Source of the DNA: Phanerodontia chrysosporium | Taxonomy: Eukaryota; Basidiomycota; Agaricomycetes; Polyporales; Phanerochaetaceae | NCBI GenBank assembly: GCA_001910725.1 | Contig: MJGA01000003.1 | Span: 1,426,001 to 1,490,000, forward strand | DNA length: 64,000 nucleotides | Direction: 5' to 3' | Shown: positions 48,219 to 59,200 of the stretch, one piece after another | Layout: each line of letters starts with the position of its first letter | How positions within the stretch are numbered: the stretch's first letter is position 1 | Program-made: the position numbers and the translations under genes | Notes under the pieces: generated by a model | What the model saw: the letters and a program-made list of their open reading frames with translations, nothing else | Databases searched by the model: none | Told to the model about the DNA's origin: nothing

Positions 48219-49783
48219 TACAGGTCGTTGAGAAAATCCACTTTCCGGTCAGACGATTTCGCGTATTTAGCAGCTCGGGCCCTCATACGTGCACGCCTAG
48301 CTTCCCGCTCATCAACGGGTTCCTGGGGGGGAGTCTGTTTCAACTCCTTCTCGTCCTCCTCCGTCCATTCGTGGATATGGGCCGCATTGATGACGACTTC
48401 GTCGTCGGCCTCGAGTCCCGCGATCTCCTTCTCCAATTCGGCCATCCTGGCCTTCGCTTGATTGAAGGAGTTTTTCTTGGCGGCGATTGCCGCTGCGTTC
48501 TTGCCTTTTCCTTGATTGTTACTCCCCCCGCTCGAGGAGGGGGCCTTGCCGTTGTTGTTGTTACCGGAGGACTGTTGCGGCTTCTGGTCCTTGAGCGAGA
48601 AGCAGTCCGAAGTGACGTGCGTTTTAGCACGCGAGAACTTCTTCAGCTCAGTGCAAATGGCGCAGGGAGTTGAAACCTTCTTGGCTTCCTGTGAATTCGC
48701 CTGTTGTTTCCCCTTGCCTTTGCCCTTGCCCGTCTGAGCCGCGCTGATGTCCATTGCATTCGGGTCCGGTGTAGAACCCGAGCCGTGTGAGTTTCCCTTG
48801 CTGAAGATGTGCGTCGCTGCGCGGTCGGGATAGAGTTCCTTGTATGCCTCAACGAGATACGTCATGAATTCCGACGCGGTTGTAGGCCAACTCGAGCGAC
48901 CGCGACCCAGCACGAAGATGCCCAGCTTCTCCTCGACGTTGTCGTACAGCTTGTTAATCATATGCGCATCCGTGAATGGCTTGCTGCTGTTGTCGAGGAG
49001 TACCTTGAAGCGAACCGAGTAGTCGATGATGTCCTTCTGAAGGGCCGACTTGTCGTTGAGTAGCTTCTCGAGGTCCTTCGTTGCCGTGCGCGTAACATCC
49101 TTTTGACCGTATACCGTCTGGAGACTAGCCCAGAAGCTGTCGACCGAGCCCATGTTCTCGCCCCTGGCGTTCTTGTCCAGTAGTGGTTGCATCAGCTTCA
49201 AGGCTGGTTCACGCAACAGGGACAACGCATTGACTATGCGCTGTTTGTCCGTCGTGATGCCCTGAGTGCTGTTCCAAAGTTCGACCAGATTTTTCCATTC
49301 CTCAAACTTCGTCGTATTCTTCTCACCGGAGAAGAGCGGCGGTTGGGCGGACTTGGGGCGAGCAGGTGCGCCACCTCCTGAACCAATACCGGCTGGGAGG
49401 GCGTTCAACTGTTTGATCGCATTGTCTGCGATCCCCTTGACGCTTTCCAGCCCGGCTTCCTGGACATAGGTGATTTTCTGGGTTTCGACCAGCTCATGGC
49501 GGACTTCGTCCACCCTCTCCAGAATCGACGTCATAGCCTCATTAAAAATATTGAGGAACCCATCGAATAGGTGCCTCACGTGGGCCTCGTTCTGACGGGA
49601 GGCTTCAACAACCCCCGCGTAGATCGATTCTTGGATGAAGATCCTTTGGTTCTGCGATATTTCCTCTGGTGCTGCGACCGAGGAGATTGCCTGAACCGTG
49701 GTCTCGTGAGAGAGTTGGATATTGTCCGAGGACAAGTTGATTTCGGTCCAGTTGATTTGAGCGATTTGATCAGCGTCAGCCAT
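48218..49783 (-). CDS. Gag of the inner element
   Basis: 521 codons from MADADQIAQINWTEINL (an in-frame TAA lies two codons upstream, fixing the start) to DFLNDL. The helical N-terminus (SILERVDEVRHELVETQKI) is followed by the gag core (FSGEKNTTKFEEWKNLVELW, FWASLQTVYGQKDVTRTATKD, INKLYDNVEEKLGIFV). Its zinc knuckle is expanded: CAICTELKKFSRAKTHVTSDC, that is C-x2-C-x11-H-x4-C instead of C-x2-C-x4-H-x4-C. The tail is Gly/Asn/Lys-rich, then acidic. Relative to the outer gag it is clearly a different lineage. Pol follows in the -1 frame with a one-base overlap. Confidence 0.88.
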   Translation of the reverse strand: MADADQIAQINWTEINLSSDNIQLSHETTVQAISSVAAPEEISQNQRIFIQESIYAGVVEASRQNEAHVRHLFDGFLNIFNEAMTSILERVDEVRHELVETQKITYVQEAGLESVKGIADNAIKQLNALPAGIGSGGGAPARPKSAQPPLFSGEKNTTKFEEWKNLVELWNSTQGITTDKQRIVNALSLLREPALKLMQPLLDKNARGENMGSVDSFWASLQTVYGQKDVTRTATKDLEKLLNDKSALQKDIIDYSVRFKVLLDNSSKPFTDAHMINKLYDNVEEKLGIFVLGRGRSSWPTTASEFMTYLVEAYKELYPDRAATHIFSKGNSHGSGSTPDPNAMDISAAQTGKGKGKGKQQANSQEAKKVSTPCAICTELKKFSRAKTHVTSDCFSLKDQKPQQSSGNNNNGKAPSSSGGSNNQGKGKNAAAIAAKKNSFNQAKARMAELEKEIAGLEADDEVVINAAHIHEWTEEDEKELKQTPPQEPVDEREARRARMRARAAKYAKSSDRKVDFLNDL

Positions 49784-49916
49784 TGTTTCTTAGTCAAAAG
49801 GTATGTTAGTACAAATTCTTTCCACTTTTACAGTTGGAAAGTAAGGAAAACTCTTATGTATCACACAGAAGTTCAGTGTCAGGTGGAGTTTTTATTGCAT
49901 CGGGTTACAGGTGGAT

Positions 49917-50702
49917 TTAATATTCGAATGAGATGTTGAGAGCGACGAGCTCCCTTGCGATCTCTACATATCGAGTACTAAAGTTGTCGAAGGATACATA
50001 TTTTATTTTCTTTAAATCCCTCGTAATCCACCTGTAGTGCTTTCCCTTCAACTTCTTTCTCCCCTTGTTCTCGTCGAAGTGGTCGTATAAGTCTTCGAAG
50101 TCAACGAGCAACTTCGAGACCTCGTCGCCTAGCTCCTTGTCGACTTTGTCGATGTCGACGAGGTGGTCGCTGAGCGGTACCAGACGAAGGTTTACCGCGT
50201 TGAACAAATTCATCATCTCTTTAGTTCGATCGATGATGTGCGACTTCTGTATACGACCTGCTTCTTTCGGGACCTTGCCTTGCATGTCGCCGTCGTTCCC
50301 GTATGTCTCCTCGACCTCTTCTTGAGACAGGTGCTGAGGGGGGCCCAGGCGACTCAGGAGTGAGGGAGCCGGATTCGAAATCCGGTCCTCGAGGCGTTTG
50401 CGCGCCTTCATCTCCATGATGAGCCTGGAGGCCTGTTCGAGCGCCCAGAGGCGTTCCTCGAACTCCTCGTTAATGCGATCCTGCTCGGCCTTCGGGACGG
50501 GGCGGGTGATGGTGCGACGGTTGCGCTCGCGCTGGAGGAGATACTTCTCGCGCTGTTTGGGGCGCTCGATCTCGGCCAGCTTCTCCTTGACCTCCTCGTA
50601 GACCTTTTCTTGGGTCTCCTTGCGAAGCGAGATGCGCTCGGCGAGGGAGGGGTAGGGGGCGGCGGCGTTGCGGGCAATGATGGTCTTGTTGTAGAACTTC
50701 AT
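49917..50702 (-). CDS. Pre-gag accessory gene of the inner element, function unknown
   Basis: 261 codons from a genuine ATG (MKFYNKTIIARNAAAPYPSL) to NISFEY, in the element's own direction, 133 bases before gag. It is highly charged and predicted helical: LRKETQEKVYEEVKEKLAEI, REKYLLQRERNRRTITRP and EEFEERLWALEQASRLIMEM read as coiled coil. A C-terminal half follows with NLRLVPLSDHLVDIDKVDKEL and YVEIARELVALNISFEY. No Cys, no hydrophobic segment and no known domain. Gypsy elements normally start with gag, so this is an added gene. It could be a matrix-like extension, an RNA chaperone or a regulator; none is supported directly. The outer element has a frame of similar size in the same place. 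Confidence 0.75.
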   Translation of the reverse strand: MKFYNKTIIARNAAAPYPSLAERISLRKETQEKVYEEVKEKLAEIERPKQREKYLLQRERNRRTITRPVPKAEQDRINEEFEERLWALEQASRLIMEMKARKRLEDRISNPAPSLLSRLGPPQHLSQEEVEETYGNDGDMQGKVPKEAGRIQKSHIIDRTKEMMNLFNAVNLRLVPLSDHLVDIDKVDKELGDEVSKLLVDFEDLYDHFDENKGRKKLKGKHYRWITRDLKKIKYVSFDNFSTRYVEIARELVALNISFEY

Positions 50703-51551
50703 CTTAGTGATAACATAATCAACCAGCGTCCTTTTACAGGTACGGCTTATGGAAGGAAAAGTGTTCAGAAAATGAGGGTTACCAGCCCTCTCTTGCTGCG
50801 GTTCGAATCTTGATGCGCGCGCATTCGTGGGTAGAGTCGTTTACGGCATGCCATTATCTCTCTGCACATGCGCGATGGGGGAGTTTCAGATCTCAGTCGG
50901 GTTTCCACACCCGCTGCAAATGGTTTGTCGTGCCTTACGGCTACGATCTCCACGGACTTCCTAGATGCTAGCGTCTTACCGCTTGTCATCCAGTACCGGG
51001 GATGCGGTCACCTTGCGGTGGACTCAACACCCCACGCGTCGCGTGGCCACTTACGCCTGTGGATCGGCAAGAAGATTCCCATGCTGTATTGCACAGCCCG
51101 CCCACGTGGTCGCACTCCTGGCGCCACGTGTCCAACGGTGGGTCTCAACGTGTCAAGCCCCTTGTCAGGTGGCCCAACATATCCCCCAGATCCCAAGTCG
51201 TTTAGGTCTCCGGACAGGCCGAGCACAGCATCGCCTATTACAGGTCGATGTGCGCTTCGAACCCGCCAACACAAACATCACTCGCGATAATTCGACGAGT
51301 AATGCCCATGCGATCCCATGGCCGACGACGTACAGCCCCCTTTTACAGGTGGACCTCAGTCGCCAGCCCCACGAATGAAGAACTACCCCTATTACAGGTG
51401 GTAGCCGCGCATCGAAGAAGCGAACCTGCGAACGCAAGATTATAAGTGGTAAAAGGTGCCGACGTCGCCGGCAACGACGTCGAGCACGCTGCGCACGACG
51501 ATCAAGCCCTTAAGGCCGATGTCGACGCGAAGGGGTATAGCATCATCTAAA
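50703..51551 (-). other. Leader of the inner element with repeated CCACCTGTAAWAGG-like motifs
   Basis: About 850 bases lie between the 5' LTR and the pre-gag ATG with no credible gene on the coding strand. On the plus strand a motif close to CCYWTTACAGGTGG recurs at about 50728, 51231, 51340 and 51387, with a weaker copy at 49906. On the element's strand this reads as CCACCTGTAAWAGG. It may serve as packaging, splice or regulatory signals; a role is not shown. Confidence 0.5.
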
Positions 51552-52076
51552 TGTCAAAGTAAACCCCGCTACTTACCTTAGTAGCTTTGGTGGGGTGAGA
51601 CTTGACTGCGAGAGTGAAGTAGTGGTAGACGAGGTAGATGATGCTGGGGACTTAAGCCCAGCAGAGCCCGGTATATATACATGAAGGGGAGGACCCCTGG
51701 TACTACCCGAGACCCCTGATACTGCCCATCACATGCACGATGGCGTGATGATGGTGCGATACTTGCCAAGACACTCCGGGCTCGGCGAAGTCTAAAGCCG
51801 AGTACCGGATGTGTCCGGAACCTTCTACGCTATTCTAGAATACACTACCCGGACCCTGGGTCCGGCTACCTACTATACCCTTGTACCGGAGCGTCTACAT
51901 CATAGATAAGATAAAGATAAGATCCTCACACGACTCTGAGTCCATTCCCAGCACGTGACCAACACGTGACCGCGTTCTGACGCGTGCCTGTCCTAACCCT
52001 AGTCCATAACCCTAACCCCTGGCGCCTACTGGGCGCTTACAGGAATAAAACCGTAGGGAATTAGAAAACTGTGACA
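51552..52076 (-). repeat. 5' LTR of the inner element
   Basis: 525 bp, matching 43501-44025 without a difference in the stretches I compared, which implies very recent insertion. It carries the same TATATATA box and telomere-like motif. Confidence 0.92.
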
Positions 52077-52081
52077 AGCCG

Positions 52082-53710
52082 GAGCTGTTTAAGATAGCCG
52101 CCACGGCGGTCTTCGCGAACCCCTCCCCTCTCGAGAAGCGCATTCGCGACTGCTCCGAAAAGGAAAAGGAAGTCGCAGAAGCTCTGCAGGTTCTCCGGAC
52201 CAAGGGGCCCCGCAAGCTCCGCAACGGCGTTCTTGAATGGGAAGAAGACGACGGCCTTCTGTACTACCATGGGAAAGTCTACGTCCCGAACAGTGCCGCG
52301 CTGCGCAACGACGTCATCAAGTCCTGTCACGACGCGCCGACTGCCGGACACCCCGGAAAGCACACCACCCTCGAATTGGTTTCTCGGTACTATTGGTGGC
52401 CGCGCATCTCCGCCGACGTTAGCCGCTACGTGCTCGGCTGCGATCAATGCCAACGGTACAAGTCCGCCCCACATCCGAAAGCCACTCTACAGCCCCACGA
52501 TGTCCCTTCAGGGCCCTGGGAACACGTCGGCGTGGATCTCATCACGCAGCTCCCACGCGACGCCAAGACCAAGAAGGACTCAATCGCGGTCTACGTGGAC
52601 CACTACTCGGATCAGTGCCACCTTGTGCCGGTCGACTCAACGATCACCGCAGCCGGGATGGGCGACGTTCATTACACCGACATCTTCCGCCTCCACGGCC
52701 TTCCGCGCAAGATCTTCTCCGATCGCGGGCCACAGTTTGCAGCTCAGTACATGCGAGCGCTGTACAAGCGCCTCGGCATCGCTACCGGCCTCACCACGGC
52801 GTATCACCCGGAAGGCAATGGCAAGGTCGAACGCAAGAACCAGGAAGTCGAGAAGTTCCTGCGTCTCTTCGTCTCCCAGCGCCAAGATGACTGGGTCGAT
52901 TGGCTCCCGATGGCCGAGTTTACCCTGAACTCGCACGTGTCTAGTGCTACCGAGCGCACACCCTTCGAGATTGTCTACGGCTATACACCGGACTTCACGA
53001 TCCCGGCCGGCAAACACACCAAGGTTCCCGCTCTCGATGAGCGCCTAGACCGCATGGCTCACGTTCGCAAAGAGGCCGAAGCTGCCCTGCGCCTAACCAA
53101 AGCCCGCATGAAAGAAGAATACGAGGCCGCGAAGAAACGCGCCCACTCCTTCAAAGTCGGCGATCAGGTTTGGCTCAGCACGAAGGACCTCAGCATCGAT
53201 CAGCCCTCGCCCAAGCTCGGCCCCCGCCAGCTGGGTCCGTTTAAGGTTCTGGAAAAGATCGGCGATCTGGACTATCGGCTCGAGCTCCCGAGCTGGCTGA
53301 AAATCCACCCAGTTTTCCATGTCAACCGCCTCAGCCCGTGGCACGATCAGGGCGTCGAGAAGCCTCTGCCTCCCAAACCTGTCAAGGTTGCCGGCGAAGA
53401 AGAATACGTCGTCGAGAAGATCCTCGACAGCCGCATATACCGCCGCCAACTGCAGTACAAGGTTCGCTGGAAAGGCTACGGCCAAGCCGGCGACACGTGG
53501 GAAAAAGCAGACAACCTCAAGCACGCCAAAGCTCTGGTCAACAAGTTCCATCGCGAAAATCCGGAAGCACCCCGCAAGCTCGCTGCCACCGCCTTCGAAG
53601 CCCTCGCCGCCTCTTTTCGCCCGTTCGTCACCGAAGTCGACGTCTCCCACCTCTCTGTCTCCGATCGCGCTAAAGCCGATCTCGACTGGGAGGAGGGGCG
53701 CCACATCTAA
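52082..53710 (+). pseudogene. Pol of the outer element, 3' part (integrase, chromodomain)
   Basis: This continues the pol frame cut at 43500. The integrase zinc finger HDAPTAGHPGKHTT and CDQCQRYK is followed by the catalytic core (GVDLITQLPRDAKTKKDS, FSDRGPQFAAQYM, and the Glu in NGKVERKNQEVEKFL). GPRQLGPFKVLEKIGDLDY belongs to the integrase C-terminal domain and the chromodomain is EEYVVEKILDSR to VRWKGYGQAGDTWEKA. It ends WEEGRHI, stop at 53708-53710, 38 bases before the right LTR. Unlike the inner element there is no dUTPase. The part itself has no internal stops. Confidence 0.9.
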
Positions 53711-53748
53711 CGACCTCACGAGGACGCTCGGTTTTAGGAGGGGGGTAA

Positions 53749-54439
53749 TGTCACGGATGTGACGGTGTTGCCCTATTTTTCGCAGATTTTTGGCTATTTT
53801 CCTCGATTAATCCAACGGGCGAGCAGCCCTCGCGCCGTCTGGAGTCCTAGCCGCCCACACTCAGCGCCTGGCCACTCAGCGCCAGCGCCCTGATGGCGCA
53901 TCACCCCTAGACGCCAGCGCATCCCGCTGCGCGCTCAGACACTGCCCGGATCACCGGTCTGCCTTGCAACCGGTTCCCCGGATCGCTGAGGAGGCACTGT
54001 CATTTCTGATGACTCCCCTCGCCGAGACACGCCGAGCTGATCAGCCTGATGACACAGCCTCGGCCCGACACAGCCCCGAACACTGCCAGCTGACACAGCC
54101 TCGTGACATAGCCCCCGCACAGCCTCGCCGCGCAGCCCGCGTCGCAGCCTCGCTGGCTATGCCAAGCACTGCCCGTCAGCTTAGGTAATCGTACAGCCTG
54201 CCCTAGAGTACTGTAGTATATAAGGGTAGCACTCCTCGCTCCTGTCCGTCATCTCGACCTCTTGGTCAATACGGACAGGTAAGCCGTCATATGTATTAGT
54301 TACTACTTCAATGTTAACTTGGTCAATACAGACAGCTGTACAAGTTTGTTCGTCGCCGCGTGACACGCTCCGCTGCGCCTCGTCGTCGACCTCCCCATTC
54401 GCCCTCCCTCGTGTAGCGTTGAGCCTCTGCTCCGCGACA
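53749..54439 (+). repeat. Right LTR of the outer Gypsy element
   Basis: 691 bp, the same length as 38128-38818 and without visible difference. It is followed by the second GGAAC target copy (54440-54444) and the continuation of the DUF6589 gene. Confidence 0.92.
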
Positions 54440-54444
54440 GGAAC

Positions 54445-56152
54445 CTAGTTTCGAGCACATGCTCGGGATCCACCCACAGTACTGGCAGGCGGGTGGCGGC
54501 TGCGCGAACGGATCCGCACGGTGGCAGGCATGGAAGTTCCTCCATGATTTGATTCACTACGGCCCTGCCTACTTCCGCCAATTCATTCCTCTCCTTAGCC
54601 CCCCCGAGACCATTGATGCCGTTCCCCTCGCGAAGACCGAATGCACTCCTGCGAAGGCAATGGAGAAGTCAAACTCAACAGTGTCAGGAAATCTCGAGGC
54701 AATTAAAGACTTACTCGGCCAGGGGGTATTGCTTCGGGAGATGAGCAGCTGAGTACCGACACTGATGGCGACAATCTGTCAGACGATGAAGATGACGATC
54801 CCGAAATGAGACGTCCTAAGCCGATACGCGGCTATGCCGTTCTCGTGCACGGTGACCTCGGCACTGGGGAGCGAATTTCGGCAGTCCTGGGGCAGCGCGC
54901 CATCGAGAAGACTCCGTGGAGGAGGCTTTCATTTATCGTCTATGTCATGGGCCTCTTCCATCTGAAGATGGCATGCGCAGACGCGATCTGGCGACTATTG
55001 ATCTACCCGACGCTTGCCCGACTCGACAAGATGTCCGTAATGCAACATGTCGGCATCCTGCGTGAACGCGAGACAGGGATCATAGGCAAAGATCCAGGCT
55101 TCCGAAGAATGCACCAGATCATCACCCACGACGGCCGCTGTCGGCGGCTCCACTGCTGGTCCCAGGAGGTGAAGGCGCGCGATGGCCAGTACGAGACACT
55201 GGAAGCATGGGGGGAGCGCGCGAAACCGTCCTTCAGTGAACTGTGCGAACTCTCGACACACCTCGCGAAGACGTATGTCGGTACCACGGCACGCATCGAG
55301 GAGCTTCGCGGTGCCGAACAGCGAGATGAGCAGCTGGAGAACGCCTTGATCATCAATCTATACTACCTGATGTACGAGGAACTGACGTACGCAATGAACG
55401 TTGGTGACATTGGGCGTGTCGAAGCCTGCTTCGCGCCGTGGACACTGGTCTTCAAGACTGTCGGGAAGCACAAGTATGCCGCTGAGATGATAAAGCACAT
55501 CACGAATGTGCACTACTTCTATCCGGAACGTCTCAAGTAAGTAAGAATTGAGCACGCCGTAGAAAGAGACTGACCAGAGTGTATTCACCAGGCGAGCTGT
55601 CAGATACTCTATGCTTGTCAACCCGACAGGCCTTCCTGGTAAATTCCGTGGTACCGATTGGGTTATCGAGCTACAGAACCTATACACGAAGGTAAGGCAA
55701 GCTATCAAGAGGTCTCGGGATGGACTTACATAGTTACCCGACAGTCCGTCCTAGTCGCACCTGGTCCAAACCGTACCGTCGAGGCAATCATCAAGGAATC
55801 AGTATTAATAAATATCTTCCGGAATGCGCACCTAACACTCGAGAAGAACCTCGCACTCAATTACTTATCGACGCATCATTCCGATCCGGACATGACGCAG
55901 ACATATGCCGTACTCGAAGAACATATGAGACGGTACTTACCATACACCTTCCATCAAGGGCGGAAGAGTTCACGCAGATTGCAGGACGCATTCATGAGAG
56001 GGCTGGAGAGGCTAGCGAAGAAGGCGACTACGAGTACAGAACTGGGATCGGCAGCTACGGGCACTGGTACAGACGGTGAAGAAGCGGTCGGCGCCGATGA
56101 GGAGGCGTCGCCTGACGAAGATGACATTAGTTTAGATCTCGAGGGCTTGTAA
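54445..56152 (+). pseudogene. DUF6589 protein, 3' part
   Basis: This resumes the frame cut at 38127: PSFEHMLGIHPQYWQ, then an acidic linker (LSTDTDGDNLSDDEDDDPE). The family core is YAVLVHGDLGTGERI, EKTPWRRLSFIVYVMGLFHLKMACADAI, then ELTYAMNVGDIGRVEACF and HKYAAEMIKHI. After an intron near 55539-55591 come NPTGLPGKFRGTDWVIELQN and, after another, VEAIIKESVLINIFRNAHL. The product ends DDISLDLEGL at 56152. Between GNLEAIKDLLGQG and GIASGDEQLS the frame changes at about 54722-54725; one added G in the G run restores it. GDL, and the His in FHLKM, are conserved in the family and could be catalytic. It converges with the helicase gene. Confidence 0.78.
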
Positions 56153-56210
56153 ATACACGTACTTAGATCTCGATTGGCGTGCGGAGGGTGCTCAGCGCTG
56201 CGACAACGGC

Positions 56211-59200
56211 TCACCGCGCCGAGAGAGGAGGGCTTACGAGACGCACGGTAAACGGTGCAACGGGTGCTCCCGAAGGTTGAGGCTCCTCACTGGAGGTCGA
56301 CGGGTCTGGCCCCAGGTGGTGGAAAGACTGCTGGCCAGATTGTAGCGGTTGGACTGGCTGAGGGTGGATGAATATCGAGGGCATGGATACGTCGGACATG
56401 CTTGGTATCATATCGGAGGAGGGGATACTGGACAAGGGGTTGCTAACGAAGGGGGACGGCTCAAGGATGGCGTAGCGTGACACTAAGTAGTGCGAAGTGT
56501 TGTTAATGAACGTGTCGCAGCAGCATAGGCAAGCGCTCACCTGGGACGGCCGCTGTAGTCTGCAGACCAGCCGACATGCTTGCGCCAGGGGGATTGGAAT
56601 CCGACGAGGTGACACTTGAGATGACCGACAACGCGGAGGATGGTGAGGACGCAGGGGGGGACAGTGCAGAGGTCTGAGAACTGAGCGATGATGTAGAGGC
56701 TGCGGGGGAGTCTTCACTGTTCGAGCGGGTGCTACCGTTCTTCTCGACTGTAGCATTGACAGACAAGGACGGAGTCCCGCGGGCACGAGCAGCGATGTTC
56801 ATCGGGTGCTCAGGATGCGCAAGGCATTTATTCTTGTGATTCTCTGATCAAATGAGATACTACCCAGGAGATCGATAGACTGTGCACTCACTATAGTGGC
56901 CAGTGACCCCGCAAGCACTGCAGCGTGGTGGTGCCCGTGACTCGCCTTGAGCGGCCGCTACCGCGATATTGTCGGGTTCGACGGGCCCTGTGAGCACTGC
57001 AGACCGTGGGGACTGAGCGACGGCTGGCGGCGGCCGTGTAGAACGCCAGGTAGAGAGGATCTCGAGAACTTGGTTTGCGTACCGAGAGACATCCTTCCAG
57101 CCACTTAGTTCTCGCTCCAAGTCCTCGCTCGTCTCGAGTTTCTCGGCGAAGTCGATTACACGGTTGAGGACTTCGTCGGTCATGAGCAGACCAACGCCCA
57201 TGAGCGTTATGCGCCCTTCGCCGTAGCGACTAATGGCCTCTGCTTTGCGCCAGGAGCAAAGCAGGTCGGTGAGGGGCATCTTGTCAGGCGAACGGACGTA
57301 ACCCTTCGGTAGACGGGAGCGGCGGGGCTTGGTCTGCTTCTGGAGGATGGCGGCGACGAGCTCCTTCTCGAAGTAGAGGGGATCGCAGAGGTCGCAGCAG
57401 TACTCGGATGGGGGTAAGACGCAACGTGTGCAGCCGGTGGGGACGCTCGGGTCACAAAGTTTGTGGTCGGTGTCTGCGCGGGCAATGCAATGGGTGGGGT
57501 GTTCCGGAAAAGGCAATTGCAACGATAACGCTCTCACCTCTTGCATCACTATCGAAGTAGAGCTTGAGGGCGGTTCTCCGACAACGCAGTCCACGATATT
57601 CGGCATTGATTATGTCGGCAACCTCAAGGTCAAGTTCCTGAACGGCTGGACCTTTCTTTTTAACGGTGCCCTTCTTGCTGGTTGCCTGCTCGCTTGCCAT
57701 CTTCTTCGCGCGTGCCTCACTGACATAGCAGGCTCTTCGGTCCTCGTACAGCTGTCTCTGTCGCTGTTCGGCGTCGGTCTCCATTTCGGGGCCTGGGTTC
57801 TCCTCAGCAGCCCCCATTTCCGGGTGTCCCCCGGCCTCCTCGTTTGACTCCTGCTGTCCCGGGCCTTCTTCACCTACGCCGTCCTCAGGTACGTCTTCGA
57901 GGTCCAGCTCCAGTTCGTCTGCGTCGTCTTCTGGCTCCTGATCTTCTGCGTGGTCCCAGCCTTCCGGACGTGTCACAGCCTCTTGTTCGACAGGCTCTGC
58001 GACAATATCCCCGTGCACCTCGACAGCACGGCGCTTCGGGCTGCGCTCCGTTTCGATTGTCAGCTCGCCTGTTTCAGAGGTACCGGTATGTTTCTTCCGC
58101 TTGCGTGCCGCTTTCGCATTCCTTTTGGCCCGCGCCTTATCTTTCTCTTTACTTTCCAGGTATTTGTCTTCAACGAAGATGATCCCGAACGCAGTGTAGC
58201 GTCTGTCACGAGCGCCGCGGCCTAGCCGCTGCCACAAGGTAATCAAGTCGCATCTTGTTCGCCATTGTACAACAATTTTAATGTCCGGCAGATCAACCCC
58301 CTTGCATGCGCCGTGTGAGCAGAATATTTACTCGAGTAGTTAAGAGTACATACCATGCCAAAGGCGTCGGTGGCGCAGATGCCCCAGATTTCCCCTGTCC
58401 GCAGCTTCTCCAAGGCTTCGGCCTTGAACTCATCAGACATGTTGGAGTGGAACCATACAACCTTGTCGCGCATCGCCTCGTTTCGGATCCTCTGACGCAG
58501 GTACCTGCCGGCAGCAGTGCATTCACTGACGCTGTCAAAGAATGCGACAAATTTAGGTGGCGCCTCATCGCCTTCTTTCCAGCTTTCTGGTACCAGAAAG
58601 GAAAGATCTCGATAGGAGTCCACGGCGTGCTCAATTTTTCTGACACCAATATGGATATTGGGCCAGTCATTGGGTCGCCTAATGTGAACATAGTTCCCAC
58701 GAGCCAGTCCAAAGGACTGCTTGATCTCATCAAGAATCAGCGGCGAGAACGTCGCAGAAGCAAAAGCAAAAGGAGTCTCCGGAAGCAGATACCGCAACCG
58801 TGAGATCTCCTTGTATTCAGGCCGGAAGGAGCCCCATTGAGTGATGCAATGGGCTTCATCAAACACTACAGCAAGAACTTGGGAGCAGAACGAAGGCTCC
58901 CGAAACAGCTTCTCAAAGCCGCCCCCATACTTTACAAGCTGCTCCGGGCTTGATATGACAACGCTGTATCTTCCGTCCTTGATATTCTGAATGAAAGCAC
59001 TTCAGCTGCTACTCTACACCTGATAGATATTATCCTATACCTTTAGATTTTCGTCAGTTGCTGTATTTCCGGTTATTGCTATGGCAGGTATCCCGGCGGC
59101 CTCTAGCTGCGCCGCCATCTGGGCCGCAAGGACATTGAGTGCGGTGACAATGAACAGTGTTTGATGAGGCTCAGCGAAGAGCGCGAGAGTGTAGAATGCA

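Larger units (their letters stand above)
43501..52076 (-). mobile_element. Inner Ty3/Gypsy chromovirus with a dUTPase-tailed pol
   Basis: An 8,576-bp element lies opposite in orientation to its host. It has 525-bp LTRs that look identical over the stretches compared, target duplication AGCCG, and a polypurine tract (AGAGGGGGTAC in its own direction, at about 44026-44036). In its own direction the order is 5' LTR (51552-52076), an 850-bp leader, a 261-codon pre-gag gene, gag (521 codons), a 1383-codon pol and the 3' LTR. All three frames are uninterrupted, so it may be competent. Pol order is protease, RT, RNase H, integrase, chromodomain and dUTPase. The primer-binding site just inside the 5' LTR (TTTAGATGATGCTATACC) does not match a tRNA I recognise. 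Confidence 0.94.
38128..54439 (+). mobile_element. Outer Ty3/Gypsy chromovirus (LTR retrotransposon), itself interrupted
   Basis: The element is bounded by two 691-bp LTRs (TGTCAC...GCGACA) that look identical by eye. It has a polypurine tract (aggaggggggtaa, about 53736-53748) before the right LTR and target duplication GGAAC. Gene order is pre-gag frame, gag, then pol with protease, reverse transcriptase, RNase H, integrase and chromodomain. It is about 7.7 kb without the nested second element (43501-52076 plus one 5-bp duplication). I could not recognise a standard tRNA primer-binding site just inside the left LTR (ttaggtcgagatctcttggg); self-priming is possible. Near-identical LTRs and an otherwise intact frame point to a recent insertion. 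Confidence 0.93.

Noticed and set aside
50795..50835. tRNA-like B-box (ggttcgaatc) in the inner element's leader
   Set aside because: The flanking bases do not form the TPsiC stem, and no A-box or acceptor stem was found.
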